Part shown: positions 8,534-16,225 of the stretch, one piece after another | Numbering within the stretch: the first letter of the stretch is position 1 | Layout of the letters: every line of letters starts with the position of its first letter | DNA from: Modestobacter sp. DSM 44400 | GTDB lineage: Bacteria; Actinomycetota; Actinomycetes; Mycobacteriales; Geodermatophilaceae | Assembly: GCF_900107175.1 (NCBI RefSeq) | Contig: NZ_FNOZ01000001.1 | Span: 62,001-126,000, forward strand | Length of the DNA: 64,000 nt | Direction of reading: 5' to 3' | Program-made: the position numbers and the translations under genes | The notes under the pieces: model-generated | Told to the model about the DNA's origin: nothing | Seen by the model: only the letters and a program-made list of their open reading frames with translations | Database searches by the model: none

Positions 8534-9848
8534 CACCGGTCGGGACATCCCCCGGGGGGCGGCGTCCCGGACGGCGAGGCTGGCTTCCCTCCCGCTCGGG
8601 GCTGCGGGACGAGCCACCCTCGGCATCGGCAAGCGACTGTCGGGTCGCCCGGCGGAGGAGGTCAATGCCGAGCTGCAGCAACGGACGGCCGAACAGCTGT
8701 TCGCCGTGCTGGGACAGCTCAAGGGCGGGGCGATGAAGCTCGGGCAGACGCTGTCGGTCTTCGAGGCCGCGGTGCCCGAGGAAGTCGCCGGGCCCTACCG
8801 CGAGGCGCTGACCAAGCTGCAGGAGGCGGCGCCGCCGATGCCGGTCCGCACTGTGCACGCGGTGCTGGCCCAGCAGCTCGGCGGTCGGTGGCGCGAGCGG
8901 TTCCGTGAGTTCGACGACGCCCCGGCCGCGGCAGCCAGCATCGGCCAGGTACACCGGGCGACCTGGCACGACGGCCGGGACGTCGCGGTGAAGATCCAGT
9001 ACCCGGGCGCCGGCACCGCGCTGATGGCCGACCTCAACCAACTGGCCCGGTTCGCCCGACTGTTCGCCGCGCTGTTCCCCGGCATGGAGGTCAAGCCGCT
9101 GATCGCCGAGCTCAAGGCGCGGGTGGTCGAGGAGCTCGACTACGTCCTGGAGGCCGACTCCCAGCGGGCCTTCGCCGCCGCCTACGCCGACGACGACCAG
9201 ATCGTCGTACCGCGGGTGGTGGCCAGCGCGCCGAAGGTGATCGTCTCGGAGTGGCTGGACGGCATCCCGCTGTCCCGGATCATCGCCGCCGGCACCCAGG
9301 AACAGCGCGACCGCGCCGGGCTGCTGATGGCGGTGCTGCACTTCTCCGGCCCCGAGCGGGCCGGGCTGCTGCACGCCGACCCGCATCCGGGCAACTTCCG
9401 GCTGGTCCCCGACGGCCGGCTCGGCGTCATCGACTTCGGCGCGACCGCGCGGCTGCCCGACGGGCACCCCGAGCCGATCGGCCGGTTGGTGCGCTGGGCG
9501 CTGGAGGGCCGCGCCGAGGACGTGCTCGCCGACCTCCGCGCGGAGGGATTCGTCCGGCCCTCCATCGAGGTCGACGCCCAAGGGGTCCTCGACTACCTGC
9601 TGCCGCTGCTGGCCCCGGTCGCCGCGCCGACCTTCCAGTTCAACCGGGCCTGGATGCAGGAGCAGGCCGTGCGGATCGGCGACCCGCGCAGCGACGCCAG
9701 CCGGCTGGGCCGCCAGCTGAACCTGCCGCCGGCCTACCTGCTCATCCATCGGGTGACCATCGGATCGATCGGCGTGCTGTGCCAGCTCGACGCTCGGGCC
9801 CCCTACCGGGGTGTGTGCGAGGAGTGGCTGCCCGGCTTCGCCGGCTGA
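8526..9848 (+). CDS. ABC1/UbiB-family atypical kinase (AarF-like)
   Basis: 440 residues. UbiB-family hallmarks are all present: KLGQ at 71-74 (KxGQ motif), the Ala-rich loop with ASIGQ at 136-140, the VAVK lysine (155), [11 protein letters not shown] as the catalytic loop and VIDFGA as the metal-binding loop. Members have ATPase/lipid-linked roles, often in quinone or lipid homeostasis. Rv3197 is the positional counterpart. GTG 8526 is the likely start, with GAGGGG about 11 nt upstream and an 8-nt overlap with the preceding gene. Confidence 0.9.
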   Translation: MSDTGRDIPRGAASRTARLASLPLGAAGRATLGIGKRLSGRPAEEVNAELQQRTAEQLFAVLGQLKGGAMKLGQTLSVFEAAVPEEVAGPYREALTKLQEAAPPMPVRTVHAVLAQQLGGRWRERFREFDDAPAAAASIGQVHRATWHDGRDVAVKIQYPGAGTALMADLNQLARFARLFAALFPGMEVKPLIAELKARVVEELDYVLEADSQRAFAAAYADDDQIVVPRVVASAPKVIVSEWLDGIPLSRIIAAGTQEQRDRAGLLMAVLHFSGPERAGLLHADPHPGNFRLVPDGRLGVIDFGATARLPDGHPEPIGRLVRWALEGRAEDVLADLRAEGFVRPSIEVDAQGVLDYLLPLLAPVAAPTFQFNRAWMQEQAVRIGDPRSDASRLGRQLNLPPAYLLIHRVTIGSIGVLCQLDARAPYRGVCEEWLPGFAG

Positions 9849-9851
9849 GCT

Positions 9852-9879
9852 GTGTCGTCTGTCATCCTCCGGACGACAC
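9852..9879. terminator. first hairpin after the ABC1 gene
   Basis: An 8-bp perfect stem GTGTCGTC/GACGACAC with a 12-nt loop begins 4 nt after the stop codon. Confidence 0.5.
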
Positions 9880-9911
9880 CCCGGCCAGCAGCCGTCCCTG
9901 ACGCGCGCTGA

Positions 9912-9969
9912 GCCGCTACCTGCATCCCGGCCGGGACCCTCCGGGTCCGCGACCGGGATGCACAGCGGC
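9912..9969. terminator. long bidirectional hairpin between convergent genes
   Basis: Nested stems: GCCGCT/AGCGGC outside, GCATCCCGG/CCGGGATGC in the middle and GGACC/GGTCC inside. It lies between the ABC1 gene (plus) and the small gene downstream of whiB7 (minus), so it can stop both transcripts. Confidence 0.8.
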
Positions 9970-10035
9970 TGACGCCGCGAACGACGGCCGTCCCCGGCTG
10001 GGACAGCGCCGCGATGTGGGTACTCCCCCTGCTCC

Positions 10036-10200
10036 TCACCAGACCGCGTCGCTGGCCCGGGCGGCCCGTCGCGACGCGCGCTCGGCCCGGCGGGCCCAGC
10101 GACGCGCGGCGATCAGCCGACGGGCCCGCGCAGCGGTGTCCGCCTGCGCCTGGAGTTCCCGCATGTGGGTGCGGGCCAGGTCGTGCTCGATCAGGTTCAT
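10036..10200 (-). CDS. small basic conserved protein downstream of whiB7
   Basis: 54 residues, beginning MNLIEHDLARTH and continuing as one long Arg/Ala-rich helix. ATG 10200 has the purine-rich stretch GAGGACGAGAG immediately upstream. I have the impression that similar small Arg-rich proteins occur in other actinobacteria, but I cannot check. It follows whiB7 by 86 bp on the same strand and may be co-transcribed. The charge suggests nucleic acid or ribosome contact; this is inference only. Confidence 0.65.
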   Translation of the reverse strand: MNLIEHDLARTHMRELQAQADTAARARRLIAARRWARRAERASRRAARASDAVW

Positions 10201-10286
10201 CTCTCGTCCTCTGTACGGGGCGCCGTACCACGGCGCCGCTGTGGTGGTGTTGGTGCCTTGCTCGAGCGCGTGCGGGTCCGGGGCGG

Positions 10287-10625
10287 TCACGCCGCTGCCT
10301 CGGCGGTGACCTTCCGGGGGCGGCCCCGCGGCCGCTTGCGGGCGATCACGGCGCCGCGGTCGAAGATCTCCCCACCCCAGACGCCCCAGGGCTCGGCCCG
10401 GTCCAGCGCGCCGGCCAGGCAGGCGCTCCGAACCGGGCACTCGATGCACAGCGTCTTGGCGTGCTCGAGCTGGGCGGGGCTCTCCGCGAACCACAGGTCC
10501 GGGTCCTCGACCCGGCAGGGCAGCGCCCGTCGGGCCGGCGCCGGCTGGAGCTCCCCCGTGGACGCGTGCGTGCGGTCGAGTGCGGGCCGGCGCTGGGACG
10601 CCGGTCGCTCGATCGTGTGCTGCAC
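10287..10625 (-). CDS. whiB7: WhiB7 antibiotic-resistance regulator
   Basis: 112 residues. The four [4Fe-4S] cysteines are C37, C60, C63 and C69, followed by the GVWGGE turn (81-86) and a C-terminal AT-hook RPRGRPRK (98-105), the combination that separates WhiB7 from other Wbl proteins. WhiB7 binds sigma-A region 4 and activates intrinsic resistance genes after ribosome stress. The start is GTG 10625 behind GAGGAGGAG. The leader carries an ORF and an attenuator (see separate entries). Neighbouring uvrD2 and the ABC1 gene match the M. tuberculosis Rv3197A context. Confidence 0.96.
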   Translation of the reverse strand: MQHTIERPASQRRPALDRTHASTGELQPAPARRALPCRVEDPDLWFAESPAQLEHAKTLCIECPVRSACLAGALDRAEPWGVWGGEIFDRGAVIARKRPRGRPRKVTAEAAA

Positions 10626-10656
10626 GGCCGCTCCTCCTCTTCTTCCTCGGTTGCGA

Positions 10657-10683
10657 CCGGTCGACGGGGGCCCCGCCGACCGG
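10657..10683 (-). promoter_or_regulatory. leader hairpin just upstream of the whiB7 RBS
   Basis: Two 13-nt arms (CCGGTCGGCGGGG and CCCCGTCGACCGG on the minus strand), with one G-U pair and almost no loop, fold 10 nt before the purine-rich ribosome binding region. It could be the alternative partner in the leader or limit access to the RBS. Confidence 0.5.
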
Positions 10684-10710
10684 AAGTCGGGTGGAGTCCG
10701 CGGCGGACGA

Positions 10711-10754
10711 GGAAAGACGAAGGCCGCGGATCCCGGTGTCCGGGTTCCGCGGCC
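10711..10754 (-). terminator. intrinsic attenuator in the whiB7 leader
   Basis: On the minus strand GGCCGCGGA-A-CCCGG, loop ACA, then CCGGG-A-TCCGCGGCC forms a 14-pair stem with one A-A mismatch. TTCGTCTTTCC follows as a T-rich run, unusual in this genome. It lies between the leader ORF stop and the whiB7 start, so read-through must be regulated for whiB7 to be made. Terminators in wblC/whiB7 leaders are known from Streptomyces and mycobacteria. Confidence 0.85.
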
Positions 10755-10768
10755 TCGAGGAGGACCAG

Positions 10769-10785
10769 CTGAGCTGCTAGCTCAG
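10769..10785 (-). promoter_or_regulatory. stem-loop carrying the leader ORF stop codon
   Basis: CTGAGCT-AGC-AGCTCAG is a perfect 7-bp stem. The TAG stop of the 109-codon leader ORF spans the end of the 5' arm and the loop. A ribosome stalled at the end of the ORF would melt this stem 15 nt before the attenuator starts. Confidence 0.65.
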
Positions 10786-11106
10786 TGGGTCCCTCGGGGG
10801 CAGGTCACCCGGGGTGCAGCTGGTGGTGCGGTGCGCGTTACAGCCCTGGTAGCCGTCCAGAACGACGACGCCGATCTCCTGCTCGAAGGAGATGCCGGCG
10901 GAGTCGGTGCTGGTGATGTCGAGGGCATCGGCCGGGACCCGGGGGCGGAGGGTGGTCGTGCCGGCGAAGGGCAGGCCGGTCCCGTCCAACGGAGCGGCGG
11001 ACGACGGTGCCGTGCGGACGACCCCGCGCGGGGACGGGCACACGACGACAGCCGGCGTCGGGGCCGCGCCCGCCGCACCGGTCATGGTGATGTCGGTGCT
11101 GCTCAT
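10777..11106 (-). CDS. 109-residue leader ORF of the whiB7 transcript
   Basis: ATG 11106 has an excellent Shine-Dalgarno (AAGGAGG, 7-nt spacing), so this is very likely translated. I recognise no family. The protein is Thr/Ala/Pro-rich with three Cys, one near residue 23 and two near the end (GCNAHRTTSC), and ends in PPRDPLS. Its stop lies inside a small hairpin just before the attenuator, and its promoter is about 107 nt upstream of the ATG. It is probably the regulatory upstream ORF of whiB7. Most leader ORFs are shorter, so an independent protein is also possible. Confidence 0.65.
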   Translation of the reverse strand: MSSTDITMTGAAGAAPTPAVVVCPSPRGVVRTAPSSAAPLDGTGLPFAGTTTLRPRVPADALDITSTDSAGISFEQEIGVVVLDGYQGCNAHRTTSCTPGDLPPRDPLS

Positions 11107-11219
11107 GGGGTCCCCTCCTTCCGGGGTCGAAGTACGGCCTGCCGGCCGCGCTCCCTGTGTCTGCCTGTCCGTGCCTTGCTCGGGTGGTGCTCCTGGTCAC
11201 TCCCAGGTGGTGTGCTCGA

Positions 11220-11249
11220 AGGCTAGGCGAGGTCCCCGAGCCGGGTCAA
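11220..11249 (-). promoter_or_regulatory. sigma-A promoter for the leader ORF and whiB7
   Basis: On the minus strand TTGACC, an 18-nt spacer and TAGCCT make the best -35/-10 pair in the window, preceded by the AT-rich TTAATT. The start site would be near 11213, giving a leader of about 590 nt before whiB7. Confidence 0.65.
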
Positions 11250-11323
11250 CGCAATTAACGGCAGTTCCCTGGAACGGGCGTGTCGACGGCGTCCGCGCAG
11301 CTCGACGACCCGTCGGTCCGGCC

Positions 11324-13345
11324 TCAGTCGGCGAGGGTGGCGAGCACGTCCTCGCCATAGAGCTCGAGCTTGCGAGCGCCGATCCCCGGCAGCCCGGACA
11401 GCTCCCGCAGCGACCCCGGTCGGGCCTCGGCGACCGCCTGCAGCGTGGCGTCGGTGAAGACGACGTAGGCCGGCACCGACGCGGCGGTGGCCGTGCTGCT
11501 GCGCCAGGCGCGCAGCCGCTCGAACCGTTCTCCCGCCTCCCCCTCCAAAACGACCTTGGGGCGCTTGGCCGACCGTTTGGCCAGGGGCGCGCCGTCCGGG
11601 GCCAGGCCGTCGAGGAACCGGCTCCGCGGGCGGGACCGGCGTCCGCCGGGGTTGCGCGCCAGCGACCAGGACAGCGTGAGCTGCTCCCGGGCGCGGGTGA
11701 CCGCCACGTAGAGCAGCCGGCGCTCCTCCTCCACCGCATCGGGCCGGCTCTGCGACTGGGCGATCGGCAGCACTCCGTCGACCAGGCCGACGACGAACAC
11801 CGCATCCCACTCCAGGCCCTTGGCCGCGTGCATCGAGGCGAGCGTGACCCCCTGCACCGTCGGAGCGTGCTGGGCGCCGGCCCGCTCGGCGAGGTGGGCC
11901 ACAAAGCCGCCCAGGTCCAGCGTCGGCTCCTCGGCGACCAGATCGACCGCCAGGTCGACCAGCGCGGCCAGGGACTGCCAGCGGTCGCGGGCCGCGCCCC
12001 CGGCGGACGGGCGGTGCTCCACCCAGCCGGTGGAGGCCAGGACGTCGCGCACCGTCGGCACCAGCGCCCCCGGCTCGCTGCCCCCGGCCGCGGCGCCGCG
12101 CAGCAGCAGCACCGCCTCACGCACCTCGGGCCGTTCGAAGAAGCGCTCGCTGCCCTTGAGGACGTAGGGCACGCCGACGTCGGTGAGCGCGGACTCGTAC
12201 ACCTGGGACTGGGCGTTGATCCGGAACAGCACGGCGATCTCGCTGGCGGGCAGCCCGCCGTCCACCAGCTCCCGGCAGGCGCGGGCCACCGCGGCTGCCT
12301 CGGCCGGCTCGTCGGGGTGCTCGACGAACCGCGGTTCGACGCTGTCGCGCCGCTGGCCCAGCAGGCGCAGGCCGGGCAGGCCCTTGCGCGGCGTGGCCTG
12401 GCCGATCAACTTGTTCGCCAGCCCGACCACCTGCGGGGTGGAGCGGTAGTCGCGCTCGAGCTTGACCACCTCGGCGTCGGGATAGCGGTCGGCGAAGCCG
12501 AGCAGGTAGTCAGGGTCGGCCCCGGTGAAGGAGTAGATCGTCTGGTTGGGGTCGCCGACCACGCAGACCTCGGCCCGGCCGCCGAGCCAGGCGTCCAGCA
12601 GCCGCTGCTGCAGCGGGTTGACGTCCTGGTACTCGTCGACGACGAAGTACCGGTACTGGCCGCGCACTTCCCGGGCGACGTCCCGGTGCTCCTCCAGGGC
12701 GTAGGCGGTGACCAGTAGGAGGTCCTCGAAGTCCAGCGAGCCGTCGCGCTGCTTGGCTGCCTCGTAGCTGCGGTAGACCTCGGCGACCGCGGCCGCCTCG
12801 AAAGGTGCCTCGCGGCCGGCCGCCTTCGCCCGGGCGGGGTAGTCCTCCGGCGTCGCGAGCGTGGTCTTGGCCCACTCGATCTCGCTGGCCAGGTCACGCA
12901 GGCTGGCGCGGTCGGTGGACAGCCGAGCCCGGGACGCCGCCGCCGCGACGACCCGCAGCTTGTTCTCGATCAGTTCGGGCATCGGGCCGCCGAGCACGCG
13001 CGGGGCGAAGTAGCGCAGCTGACGCATCGCCGCGGCGTGGAAGGTGCGCGCCTGCACCCCGCCCACACCCAGCGCCGACAACCGACTGCGCAGCTCCCCG
13101 GCGGCCCGCGCGGTGAACGTCACCGCCAGCACCTGCTCGGGGACGTAGACACCGGTGTGCACCCCGTAGGCGATCCGGTGGGTGATCGTGCGGGTCTTCC
13201 CGGTGCCGGCACCGGCCAGGATGCAGACCGGGCCCTGAACGGCGGAGGCAGCCGCCCGCTGCTGCTCGTCCAACCCGGCGAGCACCTGCTCGGCGGCACC
13301 CGCGGCGTCGGCGTCCGACTGATGGTCGATCTGCGGCATCCCCAC
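11324..13345 (-). CDS. uvrD2: UvrD2-type SF1A DNA helicase with HRDC domain
   Basis: 673 residues. Walker A is AGAGTGKT (about 44-51); VDEYQDVNPLQ is motif II, GDPNQTIYSFTGAD motif III and LERDYRSTPQVV motif IV. A C-terminal HRDC domain covers about 605-673. The mycobacterial protein carries a tetracysteine motif between motor and HRDC. Here that linker has no cysteine. The enzyme unwinds 3'-tailed DNA in repair. I chose GTG 13345, 9 nt after GGAGG; ATG 13339 is possible. Confidence 0.93.
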   Translation of the reverse strand: MGMPQIDHQSDADAAGAAEQVLAGLDEQQRAAASAVQGPVCILAGAGTGKTRTITHRIAYGVHTGVYVPEQVLAVTFTARAAGELRSRLSALGVGGVQARTFHAAAMRQLRYFAPRVLGGPMPELIENKLRVVAAAASRARLSTDRASLRDLASEIEWAKTTLATPEDYPARAKAAGREAPFEAAAVAEVYRSYEAAKQRDGSLDFEDLLLVTAYALEEHRDVAREVRGQYRYFVVDEYQDVNPLQQRLLDAWLGGRAEVCVVGDPNQTIYSFTGADPDYLLGFADRYPDAEVVKLERDYRSTPQVVGLANKLIGQATPRKGLPGLRLLGQRRDSVEPRFVEHPDEPAEAAAVARACRELVDGGLPASEIAVLFRINAQSQVYESALTDVGVPYVLKGSERFFERPEVREAVLLLRGAAAGGSEPGALVPTVRDVLASTGWVEHRPSAGGAARDRWQSLAALVDLAVDLVAEEPTLDLGGFVAHLAERAGAQHAPTVQGVTLASMHAAKGLEWDAVFVVGLVDGVLPIAQSQSRPDAVEEERRLLYVAVTRAREQLTLSWSLARNPGGRRSRPRSRFLDGLAPDGAPLAKRSAKRPKVVLEGEAGERFERLRAWRSSTATAASVPAYVVFTDATLQAVAEARPGSLRELSGLPGIGARKLELYGEDVLATLAD

Positions 13346-13483
13346 GGACCTGATCCTCCCAGCCGCCCCCGCCGTCCGGGGGGAAGCATCCCCAGGCGCC
13401 CGGCGTTGGAGACCTCGGGCCGGCGCCGGGCCATCCGCCCCCCGGGTGGCCGCTGCCGACCGGAACGAGAGAGGATCGTCCTG

Positions 13484-13747
13484 ATGAGCACTCCCGGGAC
13501 TGCCGTGACCATGTACACCACGAGCTGGTGCGGGTACTGCGTGCGGCTGAAGAAGCTGATGCAGCGCGAGGGCATCGAGTACGGAGAGGTCAACATCGAG
13601 CTCGACGAGGGCGCCGCCGAGCTGGTCATGAAGGCCAACGGCGGGAATCAGACGGTGCCGACGCTCGTCTTTGCCGACGGGAGCGCGCTCACCAACCCCA
13701 GCATCGACCAGGTGAAGTCCCAGCTCGCGGGTCTGCCGGGCGCATGA
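13484..13747 (+). CDS. mrx1: mycoredoxin-1 (glutaredoxin-like)
   Basis: 87 residues with a thioredoxin fold. The redox motif is WCGYC (Cys16, Cys19), and cis-proline TVPT and the GSALTNPS loop match mycoredoxins. Mrx1 reduces mycothiol-mixed disulfides, using mycothiol in place of glutathione. ATG 13484 has GAGAGG 9 nt upstream. It is divergent from uvrD2, as Rv3198A is from Rv3198c. Confidence 0.93.
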   Translation: MSTPGTAVTMYTTSWCGYCVRLKKLMQREGIEYGEVNIELDEGAAELVMKANGGNQTVPTLVFADGSALTNPSIDQVKSQLAGLPGA

Positions 13748-13854
13748 TCCCCGGCCCCCGGCCGCTGGCGGGCGACGACCGCCCCCAAGGTTGCTGTGGG
13801 AGTCTCCCGTGCGACGACGCGCCGGCGGCCCCGCCGGCACGGAGGGAGGGTGCG

Positions 13855-14523
13855 GTGAGCGAGACGGTCCGTGGTACGTCGGCGACGTCCGCACCGGCGG
13901 ACGCGTGGCCGGACGACGTCGTCCGCACCCCCGACGGGCTGCCGGCCGTGGTGCTGGTGCGCACTGCTCGGGGCTGGACCCCGCTGCACCCCGCCGAGCA
14001 GCTGGGCGATCTGCCCCTGGTGGAGGGGATGACGCTGGCCGACCTCGTCGCCGAGGAGGCCGGAGCGGTCCCCGAGCCCGGCCGGCAGGCGCGGCTGGCC
14101 GCCCGCAAGGGCCCGGCGCCCGACGCCCCCACCGAGGTCCCCGACCCGAGGGACGCCGAGCTGGCCGAGCTCCGTCGCACCGTCGGCCAGCTGGAGCACG
14201 CCCTGGCCGCGCGGGTCTCGATCGAGCGGGCCATCGGCGTGCTCGCCGAGCGGCACGGCTCCTCCCCGCGCGAGGCCTTCGACGAGCTACGCCGCCGCGC
14301 CCGCGCCCAGGGGCGCCCGGCGCAGGAACTGGCCCGCGAGGTGCTCGACGGACTGCCTGCCCGGGCCGCCGTCCCCGGCCAGCGGACGACGTCAGACCCC
14401 GCGCACGACCACCGCCCGACCGCCGACACGCTCCCGGGGCCGCGGCCGCCCACGGTCCGCCGCGTGACCCGCCGTCCCCGGCCGGCCGCCAGCCCCGGCA
14501 CCGGGGCGGAGGCGCACAACTGA
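13855..14523 (+). CDS. ANTAR-domain RNA-binding regulator
   Basis: 222 residues. The ANTAR three-helix domain spans about 105-160: VSIERAIGVLAERHG, then AFDELRRRAR and a final helix. ANTAR proteins bind paired hexaloop RNA hairpins and prevent transcription termination. The N-terminal region (about 15-75) is not a clear PAS or GAF sensor, and the C-terminal 60 residues are Pro/Arg-rich and disordered. GTG 13855 follows GGAGGGAGGG. The stop overlaps the next gene. Confidence 0.82.
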   Translation: MSETVRGTSATSAPADAWPDDVVRTPDGLPAVVLVRTARGWTPLHPAEQLGDLPLVEGMTLADLVAEEAGAVPEPGRQARLAARKGPAPDAPTEVPDPRDAELAELRRTVGQLEHALAARVSIERAIGVLAERHGSSPREAFDELRRRARAQGRPAQELAREVLDGLPARAAVPGQRTTSDPAHDHRPTADTLPGPRPPTVRRVTRRPRPAASPGTGAEAHN

Positions 14524-15194
14524 GCGCTCCGCGCCCGCTCTTCCCTGCCGCTCTCGCCGAACTGCTGGCCGACCTCCTCGCCGTCGTGCCGGCCGAACCC
14601 GGCGCTCCGGTGCTGCGCGTCGCGCTGGACGGGCCGCAGCTGAGCGCGCCCGCCGGCGGTGTCGCCGGGCCGGATGCGCTGGCGAGCCGGCTGGCCGACC
14701 TGCTGCCTGCCCGCAGCCGGCCTGCGGTGATCGTGCCCGCCGAGGGCTTCTACCGGCCGGCGTCCCTGCGGCTCGAGCACGGCCGCACCGACCCCGACGC
14801 CCGGTACAGCGACTGGCTGGACTCCCGAGCGCTGGCCCGGGAGGTGCTCGACCGCGCCGGGCCGCGCGGCTCCGGGGAGTACCTGCCGGCGCTGTGGGAC
14901 GTGGCGCGTGACCGCGCCGCCCGAGCCGCCTACCGGCCCGCACCGCCCGGCGGGGTACTGCTGGTCCCGGGCTCGCTGCTGCAGGGCCTCGGGCTGGCCT
15001 TCGACGTCGTCGTCCACCTGCGGGTGAGTCCGGCCGCGCGTCGGCGGCGCACGCCGGGCGAGCGAGCCTGGGAGCTGCCCGCCTTCGACCGCTACGACGC
15101 CGAGGTCGACCCCGCCGCGCTGGCCGACGCCGTGGTGCTGGCCGACCACGCCGACCGGCCGGCGTTGGTGCTACAGGGCCGCTTCGCGAGCTGA
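14520..15194 (+). CDS. uridine kinase-like protein lacking the P-loop
   Basis: 224 residues. It looks like the uridine/cytidine kinase family: VALDGP at the first strand, the nucleoside-site segment GFYRPASLRLEHGRTDPDARYSDWLD, VLLVPGSLLQGL and the final HADRPALVLQ. The Walker A is gone: where GGSGKST is expected there is QLSAPAGGVAGPDALA. No ATG, GTG or TTG precedes the conserved part; the frame begins with CTG in a CTGA overlap with the ANTAR stop, while GTG 14586 would trim 22 residues. Confidence 0.65.
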   Translation: MSAPRPLFPAALAELLADLLAVVPAEPGAPVLRVALDGPQLSAPAGGVAGPDALASRLADLLPARSRPAVIVPAEGFYRPASLRLEHGRTDPDARYSDWLDSRALAREVLDRAGPRGSGEYLPALWDVARDRAARAAYRPAPPGGVLLVPGSLLQGLGLAFDVVVHLRVSPAARRRRTPGERAWELPAFDRYDAEVDPAALADAVVLADHADRPALVLQGRFAS

Positions 15195-15200
15195 GCGCGT

Positions 15201-15261
15201 CAAGGGCCCCCTCCCGGGCACCGCCCCGAGCTTGCGAGGGGTGGGGAGGAGGGGGTCCTTG
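15201..15261. terminator. bidirectional hairpin terminator, copy 1 of a 60-bp family
   Basis: Outer stem CAAGGGCCCCCTCC/GGAGGGGGTCCTTG (14 pairs, one G-U) encloses a second stem around GAGCTTGCGA. It separates the convergent uridine-kinase-like and nudC genes. Bases 15207-15266 are 53/60 identical to 32285-32344. Confidence 0.8.
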
Positions 15262-15262
15262 T

Positions 15263-16225
15263 TCAGCTGAACTCGCCGGTCACCCAGCGGTCGATGATGT
15301 GCCGGGCGATGGACACCCCGGGCGGCAATGCCTGCGGACCGGCGCCGGAGCGCAGCTCGTCCCGGCTGAACCAGCGCGCCTCCTCGATCTCGTCGTGGTC
15401 GATGCGCAGCTCCTCGTCCAGCGCCCGGGCGACGTAGCCGAGCATCAGCGACTGCGGGAACGGCCACGGCTGGCTGGTGACGTACCGGACGTCGGTGACG
15501 GCGATCCCGACCTCCTCGGCGACCTCGCGGGCGACCGCTCCCTCGGCGGACTCCCCCGGCTCGACGAAACCGGCCAGGATGGAGAACCGGCCGGCCGGCC
15601 ACACGGCCTGACGGCCGAGCACGCAGCGGTCACCGCCGTCGTGGACCAGCATGATCACCGCGGGATCGGTCCGCGGGAACACCTCGGTGCCGGTCTCCGG
15701 GTCGCGCTGCACCCACCCGGCGCGCTCGATGGTGGTCGCCGCGCCGGACACCGGGCTGAACCGGTTGCGCTCGTGCCACTCCACGATGCCGACCGCCTGG
15801 GCCAGCAGACCGGCGTCCAGATCACCGAGGTCGGCGCCCAGCTCCCGGAGCCCGGCCCAGTGGTCGACGGGCCGGCCGCTGACGGTCAGCGCGCGCTGCC
15901 CTCGGACGGCGGCGTAATGCACGCCCTCGGCCTCGCCGAGGTAGATGGCGCCGGTGGGCATCGCCGGGCGCTCGTCGTAGACCAGCTCGGGGCCGTCCGT
16001 CCCCTCGTGCACCGGGACGCTGCGCTGGTCGTCGACGGTGAGTACCCGCACCGGGCGGCCCTGGGCCGGGTCGGCGAGCGCCCGGGCCAGGTGGCCGCGG
16101 TCATGAGCGGCACGGGAGAGCACCGGCACCGCGTCCGGCGTGGAGGTCGCCGAGGTCGGCCACTCCGCTGTTCTCACCGGCACCGGATTGTCCGCCGGCG
16201 TGCTGCCGCCCGCCGGGACGCTCAT
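15263..16225 (-). CDS. nudC: NAD+ diphosphatase NudC
   Basis: 320 residues. The Nudix box GFVEPGESAEGAVAREVAEEVGI is intact and followed by SQPWPFPQS, the NADH pyrophosphatase signature. It cleaves NAD(H) to NMN and AMP and may remove NAD caps from RNA. The zinc ribbon before the Nudix domain has lost its cysteines: FCPxCG of other NudC proteins is FSPVSG here, and the second pair is missing too. ATG 16225 overlaps the stop of the M16 gene upstream (ATGA). Confidence 0.92.
   Translation of the reverse strand: MSVPAGGSTPADNPVPVRTAEWPTSATSTPDAVPVLSRAAHDRGHLARALADPAQGRPVRVLTVDDQRSVPVHEGTDGPELVYDERPAMPTGAIYLGEAEGVHYAAVRGQRALTVSGRPVDHWAGLRELGADLGDLDAGLLAQAVGIVEWHERNRFSPVSGAATTIERAGWVQRDPETGTEVFPRTDPAVIMLVHDGGDRCVLGRQAVWPAGRFSILAGFVEPGESAEGAVAREVAEEVGIAVTDVRYVTSQPWPFPQSLMLGYVARALDEELRIDHDEIEEARWFSRDELRSGAGPQALPPGVSIARHIIDRWVTGEFS

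Noticed and set aside
10892-12718. 608-codon plus-strand frame opposite uvrD2
   Set aside because: uvrD2 is complete on the minus strand; the plus-strand product resembles nothing.
13346-13894. N-terminal extension of uvrD2
   Set aside because: The frame stays open but overlaps mrx1 and resembles nothing; the SD and family start are at 13345.
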